Positions 16,913 through 25,575 are shown, counted from the stretch's first letter. The stretch is 64,000 bases of DNA from Saprospira grandis str. Lewin (GCF_000250635.1 NC_016940.1:248001-312000); one strand, 5' to 3'. Numbers and translations are program-made. The notes: generated by a model not told the origin, from the sequence alone.

Positions 16913-17614
16913 TTAGTGGATGAGCTCCTTCAAGGGAATCAAATCCAAATAATTGACAATCGCTTTTTCTTCGCTCAAATAACAATAATATGTCAAGGCC
17001 CATAAAGGCCCCAAATAATAGAGCAGATACCCAAAATCTTTTTTATTAAAGTAATATAATCCAAAAAATAATGCCCCCGCTGCCGCAGATAAGATAAACC
17101 CCAAATCAATAAATACGCCTCCTTTTGCCCAACCCAAAAGGGTATAACTCAGGCCAATTAACCCAAAGCAATGGGCCAAAAAATAGAGCCATAAAGGAGA
17201 CATCAAAAGGGCAGGCCTCGGTTGCCGAATCAAATTGCTTAGGGGCAGAAATAAAGCCGAAAATAACAAACTAGCTGTGGCCCACAAAATGGCCCGGTCC
17301 AAAGCTGGCCAAGCCCAATACCAAAATAGGGCCGCTAGCAACAAAATAAAATGCCCCAGCAGTTGCGGGCCCGTCCAGATCCAATAAGCATCAAATTTGG
17401 GCCGCTTAACAAAGACCGATAAGCCCCGCCAACTGTTCCAGAGCAAAAAGGCCAGCAAGTATAAATAGACTAGCTCAGGATGAGCTAGGCCCCAAGAACT
17501 ATATAGCTGGCGACTAGCTTCCATCAAAAAGAAAAAGAGCAGGTCCAACAACAAGAAACTCATCAAGTTGCTGCGCTCTTCCTCTTCTTCCCAATAATCT
17601 AAAAGACGAGTCAT
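16913..17614 (-). CDS. Hypothetical polytopic membrane protein
   Basis: 233 residues with six or seven hydrophobic segments after a charged N-terminus (TRLLDYWEEEEERS). No motif or family recognised; YWIWTGPQLLGH and IRQPRPA lie in loops. Its start is 4 bp after the stop of the SPOR-like gene, so the two form an operon. A role in envelope function is only inferred from that neighbour. Confidence 0.65.
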   Translation of the reverse strand: MTRLLDYWEEEEERSNLMSFLLLDLLFFFLMEASRQLYSSWGLAHPELVYLYLLAFLLWNSWRGLSVFVKRPKFDAYWIWTGPQLLGHFILLLAALFWYWAWPALDRAILWATASLLFSALFLPLSNLIRQPRPALLMSPLWLYFLAHCFGLIGLSYTLLGWAKGGVFIDLGFILSAAAGALFFGLYYFNKKDFGYLLYYLGPLWALTYYCYLSEEKAIVNYLDLIPLKELIH

Positions 17615-17618
17615 CTAA

Positions 17619-18239
17619 TTATTTGTTGGCGGTCTTTTTATTAGAAAAGCGACGCAGAAAACTCTCTTTATAGCCCAAACTCAATAAGGCATTCCGAAAT
17701 TTCTCTACCTCTACGGCCTGAAAACTAGGGTTTAATAGACCAAAGGATAAGCGATAATGCCCATTCGCATAGCTGATGTGCAATTGCTTGGCCAAGGCTT
17801 CGTTCCAAGCCGCCTTCGCTTGCAATTTTGACAGATCTAGTAAGCGATCTGCCGAAAACTGCAAGCTATGCGTGAGTGCATCTCCATCTACCGACTCAAA
17901 TAAGACGTCTTCTTGCACAATATAGGCTTGCTTAAACCCAGATTTTTTGACCAAGGCCAGCACCTTGGCCGCTGTGGCCTTGCCCATGTACTTGCCTAGG
18001 TATACCCGAGTTAGGCCTTTATCTGTTGGCTCAAAACTAAGCACTCCATATTTGGCTAAGGGCGCAAATACACTACTATCTATGGCCTGACTCATAGCCG
18101 CAATGCGCAATTTATAGGTTCCTTTAACAATTTGCGCTTTTACTGCCGTTTGCCCAAAGCATAAAAGGGCCAAAACAGTCATGAATAATCTAATGCTTCG
18201 CATAAATCTATTTAAGTAACTGAAAAAATGGTTGGTCAT
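17619..18239 (-). CDS. Exported SPOR-like protein
   Basis: 206 residues; Met13 (MRSIRLFM, 18203) is the likely real start because it opens the signal peptide, cleaved after VKAQ. Residues about 40-110 follow the SPOR pattern: YKLRIAAMS, a Gly-x-Leu strand, GLTRVYLGKYMGKATAAKVLALVKKSGFKQAYIV. SPOR domains bind denuded peptidoglycan glycan strands, usually at division sites. The C-terminal half (about 120-200) is a second alpha/beta unit with basic tail. First gene of a two-gene operon with the membrane protein. Confidence 0.7.
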   Translation of the reverse strand: MTNHFFSYLNRFMRSIRLFMTVLALLCFGQTAVKAQIVKGTYKLRIAAMSQAIDSSVFAPLAKYGVLSFEPTDKGLTRVYLGKYMGKATAAKVLALVKKSGFKQAYIVQEDVLFESVDGDALTHSLQFSADRLLDLSKLQAKAAWNEALAKQLHISYANGHYRLSFGLLNPSFQAVEVEKFRNALLSLGYKESFLRRFSNKKTANK

Positions 18240-18362
18240 TTTAAGGTACAGCTTTTTTATTGGACCGACAATAGTTTTTAGTTTCCTTTAAGGGGCATGC
18301 CCCTGCTCTTCCCCAGATTCAATTAGGCTTTTTCTAAGCTAATTTGCTTCTATTTACTAAGT

Positions 18363-18396
18363 AAAAAAGAGCCAAGGCGGTGCGGCCTTGGCTCTA
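18363..18396 (-). terminator. Terminator of the cas operon
   Basis: An 11-bp stem AGAGCCAAGGC with its complement, 6-base loop, followed on the minus strand by six T. It lies 360 bp past cas2, beyond class 1 copy 9. Confidence 0.75.
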
Positions 18397-18460
18397 GTGG
18401 AAAGAAATGCTTATCTATTCTACTGACTTTTTTGATCTTTAGCTTTTGGTCCATAAAACG

Positions 18461-18619
18461 CCCCGCCAAAGGTCCCCCGAAGGGATTCCTTAGGGAATCC
18501 CGAGGAGGGGCGGCTGGGCGGGGTCGTCATCAGGGATGAGGAGCGAAGCGACGAATGCCATTTTAAGGGAGCAACTAGCGGCCAAAGAAGAGCGCCCCAA
18601 GAAGAAATGAAGGTGGAGC
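18461..18619. other. Non-coding stretch with GGGATTCC palindrome
   Basis: Holds a GGGATTCC-TTAG-GGAATCCC hairpin and GGGCGGGG blocks that recur in part at 11720-11800, in both cases next to a class 1 element. No coding frame supported. Confidence 0.5.
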
Positions 18620-18757
18620 GGCCCAGCGCTGCGGAGGGGTGGCCGAAGGCCAGACCAAAGCCGCCGCAGGCGGCTGCAGGGCCGAACAGACCTGTGAGCC
18701 CCGCAGCATAGCGGCGGCCGAGCTAGCCGAAGGCTAGCCGGCCGCGGGCCCCAAAAA
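18620..18757 (+). repeat. Class 1 hairpin element, copy 9
   Basis: Plus orientation. Slots: GGCCGAAGGCC, GCCGCC/GGCGGC and a long CGGCC-GAGCTAGCC stem. Its T-run/GGGGCC end touches the cas2 stop codon with no gap. Confidence 0.88.
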
Positions 18758-19075
18758 TCACAATAAAATAAATAGTAGTTCATCTAATAAACGGCGGAGG
18801 TCTTCTGATTCTCCGGCCCAGACCATTTCCTCTATGCTTTGCTTGCGGATAGGAAAACAAATGAGGCTATCTTGAGGCAGGGCCTCGGGGTGGTGCAACA
18901 TCAGTTGTTGGAGGTCGGCCCTTAGTTCACGGATTTCCTCTAGCAGCATATTGGGGGCAAAAAAGACCGACTTTTGTAGGCGCTCGGCCCCTTGGCGCTG
19001 CAACAATTTGCAAACGGCCAGCCGCAGCCGATTAGAAGAAATATCGTAGGACATAATGTAGTGACTCTTCTTCAT
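18758..19075 (-). CDS. cas2: CRISPR-associated Cas2
   Basis: 105 residues, the usual Cas2 length. It begins MKKSHYIMSYDIS, with Asp11 as the conserved acid of the ferredoxin-like fold. KLLQRQGAERLQKSVFFA is the classic Gly-x-x-Arg-hydrophobic-Gln-x-Ser-Val-Phe segment. Cas2 dimers join two Cas1 dimers in the spacer-integration complex. The start overlaps the stop of the upstream membrane-protein gene by 4 bp (ATGA), so translation is coupled. Its stop abuts a class 1 element directly. Confidence 0.9.
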   Translation of the reverse strand: MKKSHYIMSYDISSNRLRLAVCKLLQRQGAERLQKSVFFAPNMLLEEIRELRADLQQLMLHHPEALPQDSLICFPIRKQSIEEMVWAGESEDLRRLLDELLFILL

Positions 19076-19860
19076 CGGGCTCTAAACATGGTGTAGGTAA
19101 CAAAAGCAATGGTCACGCAAACCATAAAAATGATGACCAATTGATAAAAATTCCAGCGTTCTTGGTCCATCCGCTGCTGTTGTTGTTGCTGCGGTTCTAT
19201 CTGCAACCTTTCTAATCTTGGAGTTGCGGCGGCGGCCTGTCCTTCTTGCTGCTTTCTCTTCTTTTGCCAATAATCCTGTGCATCTTTAGGACTAATTTTT
19301 TCGGGAGAAGCCTTGGGCTGCCTCAAATCTTCCTGATGAGCGGCCAACTGGCTTAGCTCATCGGTGGAGAGGGCCTGAGGGTGCAGTTCGTGCCTTTCGG
19401 TAGGATAGCGCAAAAGGACATCGGAATTGGCTTGGGCATAGACCCAATAGCGCACCCCGCCATGGCCGCTACAGGCGCCCCTTCCTTTGAGGTCCTGTTG
19501 TTCTTCATCCATACAAATACAGCCTAGGCGTTTTGTTCTATCGGGTTCGGGGCGATTGGACTGCACATATTTGGGTGTAGCTGGGGCTGTTTTGGGTTGA
19601 TCAGCAGGCGGAGCGACGGGTCGTTCTTTTTCCAAATCGGAAGAGCGCAGCTCCTCCTCCCATTCATCGGCCTCTATAGAATCGATTAGGGGGTAGGTTT
19701 TTTTTTCGGGGCCTTGATTGAGGGCCAATGGAGCGGCAGAAGTCTGGGGTTCCTCCATCCATTCGCCAACCTCCCAGAGGAGCAGAGGCGTTCCGCCCAA
19801 AGTACTTAGGCCCAAAAAATAGCTCAGCAGCTTCCACCAGTCTAGTTTAAATGTTGACAT
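19072..19860 (-). CDS. Membrane protein encoded between cas1 and cas2, with a Cys/His DUF3761-like motif
   Basis: 262 residues, no known Cas family recognised. Hydrophobic segments at about 11-30 and 239-258 would place the middle on one side of the membrane. The middle holds LGCICMDE (Cys114, Cys116), then GACSGHGGVRYWVY (128-141, Cys130, His133), which matches the Gly-Ala-Cys-Ser-x-His-Gly-Gly-Val signature I remember from DUF3761. The flanks are Pro/Glu-rich, with a Gln run at about 224-229 before the second membrane segment. It is 15 bp after cas1 and overlaps cas2 by 4 bp, so it is an integral part of the operon. Function unknown; anchoring the adaptation complex at the membrane is a guess. 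Confidence 0.8.
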   Translation of the reverse strand: MSTFKLDWWKLLSYFLGLSTLGGTPLLLWEVGEWMEEPQTSAAPLALNQGPEKKTYPLIDSIEADEWEEELRSSDLEKERPVAPPADQPKTAPATPKYVQSNRPEPDRTKRLGCICMDEEQQDLKGRGACSGHGGVRYWVYAQANSDVLLRYPTERHELHPQALSTDELSQLAAHQEDLRQPKASPEKISPKDAQDYWQKKRKQQEGQAAAATPRLERLQIEPQQQQQQRMDQERWNFYQLVIIFMVCVTIAFVTYTMFRAR

Positions 19861-19875
19861 TTGTATGTAGTTTGG

Positions 19876-20892
19876 TTAAAAATCGAGGGTTTTCAGATAG
19901 CTAGCTAAGCTTTGGAGGCCTAAGTCTATCTGGGTTTTTCTTTTTCTTTTTTGGCCCTGATAAATAGTGCGTTCCTCCAGATGGCCCAACATGGCGGCAA
20001 TCACCTTTTTCTTGCCAGAGGGGGCTAGGCGGATGCCCTCTCGGATAGAGCGTTCTTCAAAATGCTGTTGGGGATCTAAGCCTTTTTCGAAGACCAATTG
20101 CAGGGCGGTCCATTCGGCCCAATGCCGATAAATTTCGATACAATCAAAGACCAGGGTAGGCCGATTATATCGGTCGGTATGCAAGACGCCCATATAGGGA
20201 TCTAGGCCTGCTTTGATGAGGCTGAGTTCGACCAAGGGATAGAGCATTCCATATAAATAATTGAGTAGGGCATTAAAGGGATCGTAGGCGGGGCGGCGCA
20301 TACGGCCAGCAAAGCCCCATTTTTCGGGCAAGACTCTGGCAAAGGCCTGAAAATAAGTTCGGCTAGCGCCGCCCTCCCAGCCTCTGAAAGAGGCGGCTAA
20401 TTCTTTCAAATTGGCTCGGGGAGAAATGGGGAGTTTCTCCCATCTTTGGATCAGTTTGCTCAGGGATTTTTGGTCCTTGACAAAATCGCTTTGGCCTTGT
20501 TTATCTTTGCGGGCATAGGGTTGCTCTTGCAAAAGCTCTAGGGTCGTGAGTTGATTTTTGGCCCTTTGGAGCAATTGGTCTCGCACCCAATCCATACCCA
20601 GCGGATGGTCGGCAAAGCGGGCTTGTTTTTTTCTGACCGTAGAGATAGAGCCATATTGGCCCGACCAGAGATAGCCCTGCGAGCGGCCCATTTGATCGGT
20701 AAAGACCATAGGAATATTATGAGAGAGGGCCAGAAGAATGGCATCGCTACTGATGCGCACCCCTTTGGTTAAAAAGATACAATTGATTCGCTGACAAGCG
20801 ATTGCACGGCCTTCTGAATGCTTGGGTTTGAACCAAAACATGCCATTTTCTACGCCTAAAAAGGCTCCGTATGAGTCTAAATATAATTGCAT
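19876..20892 (-). CDS. cas1: CRISPR-associated Cas1 integrase
   Basis: 338 residues from Met at 20892; the frame extends 23 codons upstream, but that is a hydrophobic stretch foreign to Cas1, while MQLYLDSYGAFLGV is a normal Cas1 beginning. The N-terminal beta domain includes KGVRISSDAILLALSHNIPMVF. The catalytic domain has Glu173 (RGWEGGASRTYF), His238 (GVLHTDRYNRP) and Asp250/Glu253 (LVFDCIEIYR), the metal-binding set for spacer integration; NALLNYLYGMLY is the conserved helix. All active-site residues are present, so it should be functional. First gene of cas1 / membrane protein / cas2. No effector gene or repeat-spacer array is present in the window. Confidence 0.93.
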   Translation of the reverse strand: MQLYLDSYGAFLGVENGMFWFKPKHSEGRAIACQRINCIFLTKGVRISSDAILLALSHNIPMVFTDQMGRSQGYLWSGQYGSISTVRKKQARFADHPLGMDWVRDQLLQRAKNQLTTLELLQEQPYARKDKQGQSDFVKDQKSLSKLIQRWEKLPISPRANLKELAASFRGWEGGASRTYFQAFARVLPEKWGFAGRMRRPAYDPFNALLNYLYGMLYPLVELSLIKAGLDPYMGVLHTDRYNRPTLVFDCIEIYRHWAEWTALQLVFEKGLDPQQHFEERSIREGIRLAPSGKKKVIAAMLGHLEERTIYQGQKRKRKTQIDLGLQSLASYLKTLDF

Positions 20893-21034
20893 GAGTTGGA
20901 GGCTTCCGAAAAGCGTGCAAAAACATAAAAGACTGAATATCAGGATAAAAGTCAAAAGCAACTCATCAAAAAATGATAGTTATTATATATAATTGATAGA
21001 CTAACAGCTAGTTGCAAAAAGCGGGCGTTTTATT
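20893..21034. other. Upstream region of cas1, no array
   Basis: AT-rich, with TATATATAATTG-type sequence; on the minus strand TATGTTTT near 20922 is a one-mismatch TAnnTTTG match. No direct repeats separated by spacers are present. Confidence 0.5.
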
Positions 21035-21170
21035 TGGCCCAGCGCTGCGGAGGGGTGGCCGCAGGCCAGACCGAGCTGGCGAAGCCAGCGAAGGGCCGAA
21101 CAGACCTGTGAGCCCCGCAGCATAGCGGCGGCCGACCTAGGCGAAGCCTAGCCGGCCGCGGGCCCCAAAA
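21035..21170 (+). repeat. Class 1 hairpin element, copy 10
   Basis: Plus orientation, variant core GAACAGACCTGTGAG as in copies 3, 6 and 9. Slots: GGCCGCAGGCC, GCTGGC/GCCAGC and a CTAGGC/GCCTAG-containing stem. Confidence 0.85.
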
Positions 21171-21298
21171 CAGCAGAAAAGAAAAATTAAAGGGGAAGAG
21201 AAGCTCGACAAAAACATAAAAACTTGTAGTTTCGTGCCGCAAGAACAAACAACCTATACCGCAGGCAGCTTTAGGGCTGCACAACAAAACTATAGATC

Positions 21299-22405
21299 AT
21301 GAAAAAAACAGCCTTACACCATATCCATGAAGAACTTGGGGCCAAGATGGTTCCTTTTGCGGGTTATGATATGCCCGTTTCTTATGCCGGAATCAAAGCC
21401 GAGCATTTGGCCGTACGTTCCTCTGTTGGTGTTTTTGACGTTTCGCATATGGGCGAATTTATTGTGCGTGGAAAAGAAGCGCTGGATTTGGTGCAGTGGG
21501 TAAGCTCTAATGATGCCAGTCGTTTGGAGATGGGCGATGTGCAATATAGCTGTCTGCCCAATGAAGAAGGGGGAATTATTGACGACTTTTTGGTTTATCG
21601 TTTGGGCGAGGACCAATGCGCGGCAGGAGAGCAAGCCTTTATGTTGGTGGTCAATGCCTCGAATATGAAAAAGGATTGGGATTGGTTGCAATCTCAGAAT
21701 CGCTTTGACTGTGAGCTCATTGATATTTCGGATAAAACGACTTTATTGGCCGTGCAAGGTCCAAAAGCGGCCGAGGCCTTACAGTCATTGACCGAAATTG
21801 CTTTGGGCGAGATGAAATACTATAGCTTTCAGAAAGGAAAATTTGCTGGCTTGGAAAACGTATTGGTTTCGGCAACGGGTTATACGGGAGCTGGTGGATT
21901 TGAGATTTACATTCGCAATGAAGATGCGGAAGCTCTTTGGACCGCTATTTTTGAAGCTGGAGCTGCTTATGATATTCAGCCCGTGGGTTTAGGTGCTCGC
22001 GACAGCCTCCGTTTGGAGATGGGCTATTGCCTTTATGGCAATGACATTGATGATACCACCTCTCCTATTGCAGCGGGTTTAGGTTGGATCACCAAATTGC
22101 AAAAAGGCGATTTTGTGGGCAAGGAAAAAATTGCTGCGGTTAAGGAAAACAAGCCTACCGAAAAGCTTTATGGATTGGTTATGGAGGGGAAACGTCCGGC
22201 CAGACAAGGCTATTTGGTGTATTCTGTAGAGGGAGAAGAGATTGGACGGATCACCTCTGGTGGCCCCTCTCCTAGTTTAGGAAAATCTATTGCCTTAGCT
22301 TATATTCAGTCGAATTGGGCCAAAAAAGATACTGAAGTTTTGGTAGAGATTAGAGGCAAGCGCTTTGCGGCCAAGCTGCAGCGTCCTCCATTTTGGAAGG
22401 GCTAA
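21299..22405 (+). CDS. gcvT: Glycine cleavage system T protein, aminomethyltransferase
   Basis: 368 residues. In the glycine cleavage system GcvT moves the methylene group from lipoyl-H-protein to tetrahydrofolate, releasing ammonia. MVPFAGYDMPVSY, SVGVFDVSHMGE and GGIIDDFLVYR (Asp95/Asp96, the catalytic acid region) are the family signatures, and the C-terminal barrel has RLEMGYCLYG and SPSLGKSIALAY. Length is standard. No gcvH or gcvP gene is adjacent, as is common in this phylum. Start chosen at the first Met; TAGTTTCG 66 bp upstream is a one-mismatch promoter match. Confidence 0.95.
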   Translation: MKKTALHHIHEELGAKMVPFAGYDMPVSYAGIKAEHLAVRSSVGVFDVSHMGEFIVRGKEALDLVQWVSSNDASRLEMGDVQYSCLPNEEGGIIDDFLVYRLGEDQCAAGEQAFMLVVNASNMKKDWDWLQSQNRFDCELIDISDKTTLLAVQGPKAAEALQSLTEIALGEMKYYSFQKGKFAGLENVLVSATGYTGAGGFEIYIRNEDAEALWTAIFEAGAAYDIQPVGLGARDSLRLEMGYCLYGNDIDDTTSPIAAGLGWITKLQKGDFVGKEKIAAVKENKPTEKLYGLVMEGKRPARQGYLVYSVEGEEIGRITSGGPSPSLGKSIALAYIQSNWAKKDTEVLVEIRGKRFAAKLQRPPFWKG

Positions 22406-22410
22406 AGAAG

Positions 22411-22448
22411 AAAAGCGGATCAAGGAGTTAACTCCCTGATCCGCTTTT
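22411..22448. terminator. Bidirectional terminator between gcvT and SPFH gene
   Basis: AAAAGCGGATCA plus GGAGT stem with complement, T-run on the plus side and on the minus side. Serves two convergent genes. Confidence 0.85.
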
Positions 22449-22466
22449 TCATTTCCTAGTATTAGG

Positions 22467-23411
22467 CTAGTGTTTTTTCTCTGCTTTCTTGATGGCCTCT
22501 TCTTCTAGAGAAGAGATTTTCAGCTTATTGAGGTTATCGCTCAATTGGGTACCCTCCATAATTTGTTGTTGGAGGCCAGAGAGCGTACCTGGGCTATAAG
22601 GCACTAAAATAGAGGCATTTTTCTCTCCAATTTCCTTAACCGTGTCATAATGCTGGGTGAGCAGCACAAACTGCATAATTTCGGAGGGAGAGACATCGCT
22701 AAGGGTATTGCTAAAGTCTTCTACCGAATCGGCAAAACCTTTAATAATGGCCAGACGTTGTTCGGCCACCCCTTCCCCTTGCAGACGTTTAGATTCTTTT
22801 TCAGCTTCGGCATCTTTAATCTTAGAAATTTTGCGCCCTTCGGCATCTTCCGCAATGGCTTCTTTATTTCGGCGGGCGGCATTGATGCGGTTCATGGAAT
22901 CCTTGACCAATTGGTCGGGGTCAATATCTGTAATTAGGGTTTTGACAATGCGGTAGCCGTATTTCTCCATATGTTCGGCTAGTTCCATACGAACTGCCGT
23001 GGCGATATCATCTTTGCGGGCAAAAACATCATCTAGCTCCATTTTGGGCACCTCGGCCCGGACCACATCAAAGATATAGGAAGAAATTTGGTTATAGGGA
23101 TTATCTAGTTCATAATAGGCCTCCTTTACTTTGGTATCCATGACTTGGACGTGCACCGAAGCCTGTAGCTTGACAAATACATTATCCTTGGTTTTGGTCT
23201 CAATTTGCACCTCCATCTGCTGGATCTTGAGGTTAATCTGCTTACTGACCTTATCTAAGAAAGGGACCACAAAGTTGAGCCCAGGATGCAAAATGCGATT
23301 ATAACTCCCCAAACGCTCTACAATATGGGCGGAACGTTCTCGGACCATTTTGAAGGAGGAGAAGAGCACATATAAAATAGCGCCTAAGGCGATTAAGGGG
23401 ATAAATTCCAT
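22467..23411 (-). CDS. SPFH/stomatin-like membrane protein
   Basis: 314 residues from Met at 23411 (MEFIPLIALGAILYVLFSSF), which opens the membrane anchor; the frame extends 39 codons upstream but without family similarity. The SPFH domain includes VPQR-like VRERSAHIVERLGSY, HPGLNFVVPFLD and KTKDNVFVKLQASVHV. A coiled-coil with EAIAEDAEGRKISKIKDAEAEKES follows, then a C-terminal helix. This is the paraslipin/QmcA type. Such proteins form oligomeric rings at membranes and often partner with NfeD-like or protease proteins; none is adjacent. Quality-control or microdomain function is inferred from the family. Confidence 0.9.
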   Translation of the reverse strand: MEFIPLIALGAILYVLFSSFKMVRERSAHIVERLGSYNRILHPGLNFVVPFLDKVSKQINLKIQQMEVQIETKTKDNVFVKLQASVHVQVMDTKVKEAYYELDNPYNQISSYIFDVVRAEVPKMELDDVFARKDDIATAVRMELAEHMEKYGYRIVKTLITDIDPDQLVKDSMNRINAARRNKEAIAEDAEGRKISKIKDAEAEKESKRLQGEGVAEQRLAIIKGFADSVEDFSNTLSDVSPSEIMQFVLLTQHYDTVKEIGEKNASILVPYSPGTLSGLQQQIMEGTQLSDNLNKLKISSLEEEAIKKAEKKH

Positions 23412-23555
23412 ACTTCTAGTTTGTATTGGTTCTAAAAAAGAAATCGGGGTTGCTTTTTGTGCTATCTTGCACATACAATATAAGGCAAAAAGTCTTATTA
23501 AGGGTTCAGCTTTAGAGCGAAAAAACATATTTTCCAGCTATCAAAAATGTAGATT

Positions 23556-23921
23556 ATGAGCAAAAGACTAATTATCAGCAGTTTGTTCCTCGCCACTATT
23601 TTTGTGGCCTGTGGGGGCCCCAACAACAACAGCAATAACGGCAGCAGTAGCAGCAGCAGTAGTAGCAGCAGCACAAAAACGCCCGCCAAACCCAAAGCCG
23701 TTAATGGAGCGATGGTATATAAGAAAAACTGTGTAGTTTGTCATGGGGCCAATGGCCGCATGGCCCTAAATGGCGCTAAAATTCTTCCCGAATCAACCAT
23801 GACGCTAGAAGAGCGCATTATGCAGATCAAAAAAGGAAAAGGCGCCATGCAAGCCTATGAGGGGGTACTTTCTGAGGCGGCCATCAAGGCGGTAGCCGAA
23901 TATACCATGCAATTTAAATAA
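23556..23921 (+). CDS. Small cytochrome c lipoprotein
   Basis: 121 residues. Signal peptide with lipobox FVAC (Cys19), then an Asn/Ser-rich linker (about 21-41, nine or more consecutive Ser), then a single cytochrome c domain: CVVCH heme motif at Cys59-Cys62-His63 and Met98 (GKGAMQAYEG) as the likely sixth ligand. Predicted as a membrane-tethered electron carrier on the outer face of the inner membrane. The heme exporter gene ccmB lies 600 bp downstream on the same strand, with one gene between. A palindrome TGTGC-TATCTT-GCACA sits at 23458-23473, between this gene and the divergent SPFH gene. Confidence 0.9.
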   Translation: MSKRLIISSLFLATIFVACGGPNNNSNNGSSSSSSSSSSTKTPAKPKAVNGAMVYKKNCVVCHGANGRMALNGAKILPESTMTLEERIMQIKKGKGAMQAYEGVLSEAAIKAVAEYTMQFK

Positions 23922-23929
23922 GTCATTAT

Positions 23930-24502
23930 ATGCTTTTTGAGCTTGAAAGCCAGCGTTTGGGCCTCACCCAACTGAGCAGTGAATATGCCGAGCAGGTACA
24001 GGAGTATTTGGTTCGAAATCGTTACTTTTTTCAGCGCTATATGCCGCGCTGGCCTCAAGCTTTTTGTCAAATCGAAGAGATTCAGAAGCGTCTGAATGAA
24101 GAAAAATGGCTGTATCAGCAGCGGCGTTTTATTCGCTATTATATCTTTCATCGCAGCGACAGCCAAAAACATCGCATCATTGGCGATATTTCTTATAGCC
24201 ACTTTATTTATGGGGCCATGCGCTCTTGTTTTTTGGGCTATAAGGTAGATCAGCAGTTTAATAATTTGGGCGTGGCCACAGAGGCCCTAAAACTGAGCAA
24301 TCCCCATATCATGCAGCGCTTTGATTTGCAGCGCATAGAGGCCCATATTATGCCCCAAAATAAGGGCTCCAGACGCCTAATCGAAAAACTGGGCTTTGAT
24401 CTAGAAGGCACCGCCAAGCAATTTATTTGCATCAATGGAAAATGGGAGGACCACTGCCGCTACGCCTTTGTCAAAGGCCTAAATGAGGAAGAATTTTGCT
24501 GA
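23930..24502 (+). CDS. RimJ/RimL-type GNAT N-acetyltransferase
   Basis: 190 residues with a full GNAT fold: an N-terminal ESQRLGLTQL strand, RIIGDISYS, YKVDQQFNNLGVATEAL (acetyl-CoA loop in a slightly altered Gln-x-x-Gly-x-Ala form), RIEAHIMPQNKGSRRLIEKLGF and a final Gly-Lys-Trp-x-Asp-His strand. Family members acetylate N-termini of ribosomal proteins or small molecules; the substrate cannot be told. It starts 8 bp after the cytochrome gene, so the two are likely in one transcript. Confidence 0.85.
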   Translation: MLFELESQRLGLTQLSSEYAEQVQEYLVRNRYFFQRYMPRWPQAFCQIEEIQKRLNEEKWLYQQRRFIRYYIFHRSDSQKHRIIGDISYSHFIYGAMRSCFLGYKVDQQFNNLGVATEALKLSNPHIMQRFDLQRIEAHIMPQNKGSRRLIEKLGFDLEGTAKQFICINGKWEDHCRYAFVKGLNEEEFC

Positions 24503-24544
24503 TTTTTTGGCGGCTTGCGCTCCCTTTTTACTAATTTCGCCCCC

Positions 24545-25207
24545 ATGAATATCTTGCAACAAACTTGGGCCCTGATTAAGAAAGATGCCCGCATCGAATG
24601 GAGAAAGCGACAAGCTATTGGCGGCATTTTGCTCTATGTTTTATCTACCACTTTTGTGGTCTATAGCATTGTCGGCGAAAAAACCTCTGGGGTGGTTTGG
24701 GCAGCCCTCTACTGGATTATCGTGCTTTTTGCCTCGGTCAATGCCGTGGCCAAAAGCTTTGTGCAAGAGAACCAAGAGCGACAGCTTTATTATTATTCTT
24801 TGTTACAGCCCGCGGCCCTCATTCTCTCCAAAATTTTCTACAATACGCTCCTACTTTTTGTAGTTTGTCTTTTGTCCTATGGCAGTTTTTCGCTCATTAT
24901 GGACAATCCCATCCGTTTTCAGGGCCTCTTTTTTCTCCTGATGTTTTTAGGCAGCCTTGGCTTTTCTATTGCCTTTAGTTTTGTGGCTGCCATTGCCGCC
25001 AAGGCCCAGCAGGCCGCCACCCTGATGGCCATTCTCAGCTTTCCGATCGTCATTCCGATCCTGATGACCCTCTTGCGCCTCAGCAAAATTGCCCTGGGCC
25101 TAATGACCGACACGATGTATTATAAAGACATTTTCATCCTTTTGGCCATTGATCTCATTTTGGGCAGTATTGTCTTGCTGCTCTTCCCCTTTCTTTGGAG
25201 AGATTAG
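24545..25207 (+). CDS. ccmB: Heme exporter / cytochrome c maturation protein CcmB
   Basis: 220 residues from Met at 24545 (MNILQQTWALIKKDARIEWRKRQ), preferred over the frame start at 24515 because it matches the family N-terminus. It has six membrane segments; KSFVQENQERQLYYYSLLQP is a strongly CcmB-like loop, followed by ILSKIFYNTLL. CcmB is the membrane subunit of the CcmABCD heme-handling complex for cytochrome c maturation. ccmA and ccmC are not in the window. The nearby cytochrome c lipoprotein fits this role. Confidence 0.9.
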   Translation: MNILQQTWALIKKDARIEWRKRQAIGGILLYVLSTTFVVYSIVGEKTSGVVWAALYWIIVLFASVNAVAKSFVQENQERQLYYYSLLQPAALILSKIFYNTLLLFVVCLLSYGSFSLIMDNPIRFQGLFFLLMFLGSLGFSIAFSFVAAIAAKAQQAATLMAILSFPIVIPILMTLLRLSKIALGLMTDTMYYKDIFILLAIDLILGSIVLLLFPFLWRD

Positions 25208-25208
25208 T

Positions 25209-25350
25209 TCTTTTTTTGGGGCCTGCCGCCTGCGGCGGCCGGGCTGTTTCGCAGCTCGCTGTTCGCTCGGCCCTTCGGCGCTTTCAGCGCCTTGGTCTGG
25301 CCTAACGGCCACTGCTGTCCATCCCTAGGCCTGCGGCCCTTCGGGCCTGC
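25209..25350 (-). repeat. Class 1 hairpin element, copy 11
   Basis: Minus orientation; the T-run/GGGGCC end begins at once after the ccmB stop. Slots: GGCC/GGCC, GGCGCT/AGCGCC and CCGCC/GGCGG. It marks the left edge of the accessory region. Confidence 0.85.
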
Positions 25351-25575
25351 TAGCCGTGGCTGCAGGTTGAAACCAGCAGCCAATTTAGGTACAGCACAGC
25401 TAGCTCCTGACCAACAATTGGCCTGCAGCTTAAAAGCCGCAGGACCTGAAAACCAAATATATCCTTCCCCCAAACAAAGCAGGGGCTTTTAAGCCGCTGC
25501 GGCGAGAAAGACCAAAGCCCAACAAGAATGGCTGCGGCCTTTAGGCTGCAGATAGCGGCAAAGCCGCCATGGCCG
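25351..25575. repeat. Degenerate class 2 palindromes
   Basis: Several short imperfect palindromes with TTnAA-like centres (CTGCAGGTTGAAACCAGCAG, CTGCAGCTTAAAAGCCGCAG, GGGGCTTTTAAGCCGCTGC). The same kind of units recurs at 59500-59850. No coding frame supported. Confidence 0.6.

Noticed and set aside
23498-23695. Minus-strand frame rich in Leu opposite the cytochrome gene
   Set aside because: It is the antisense of the poly-Ser linker of the cytochrome lipoprotein.
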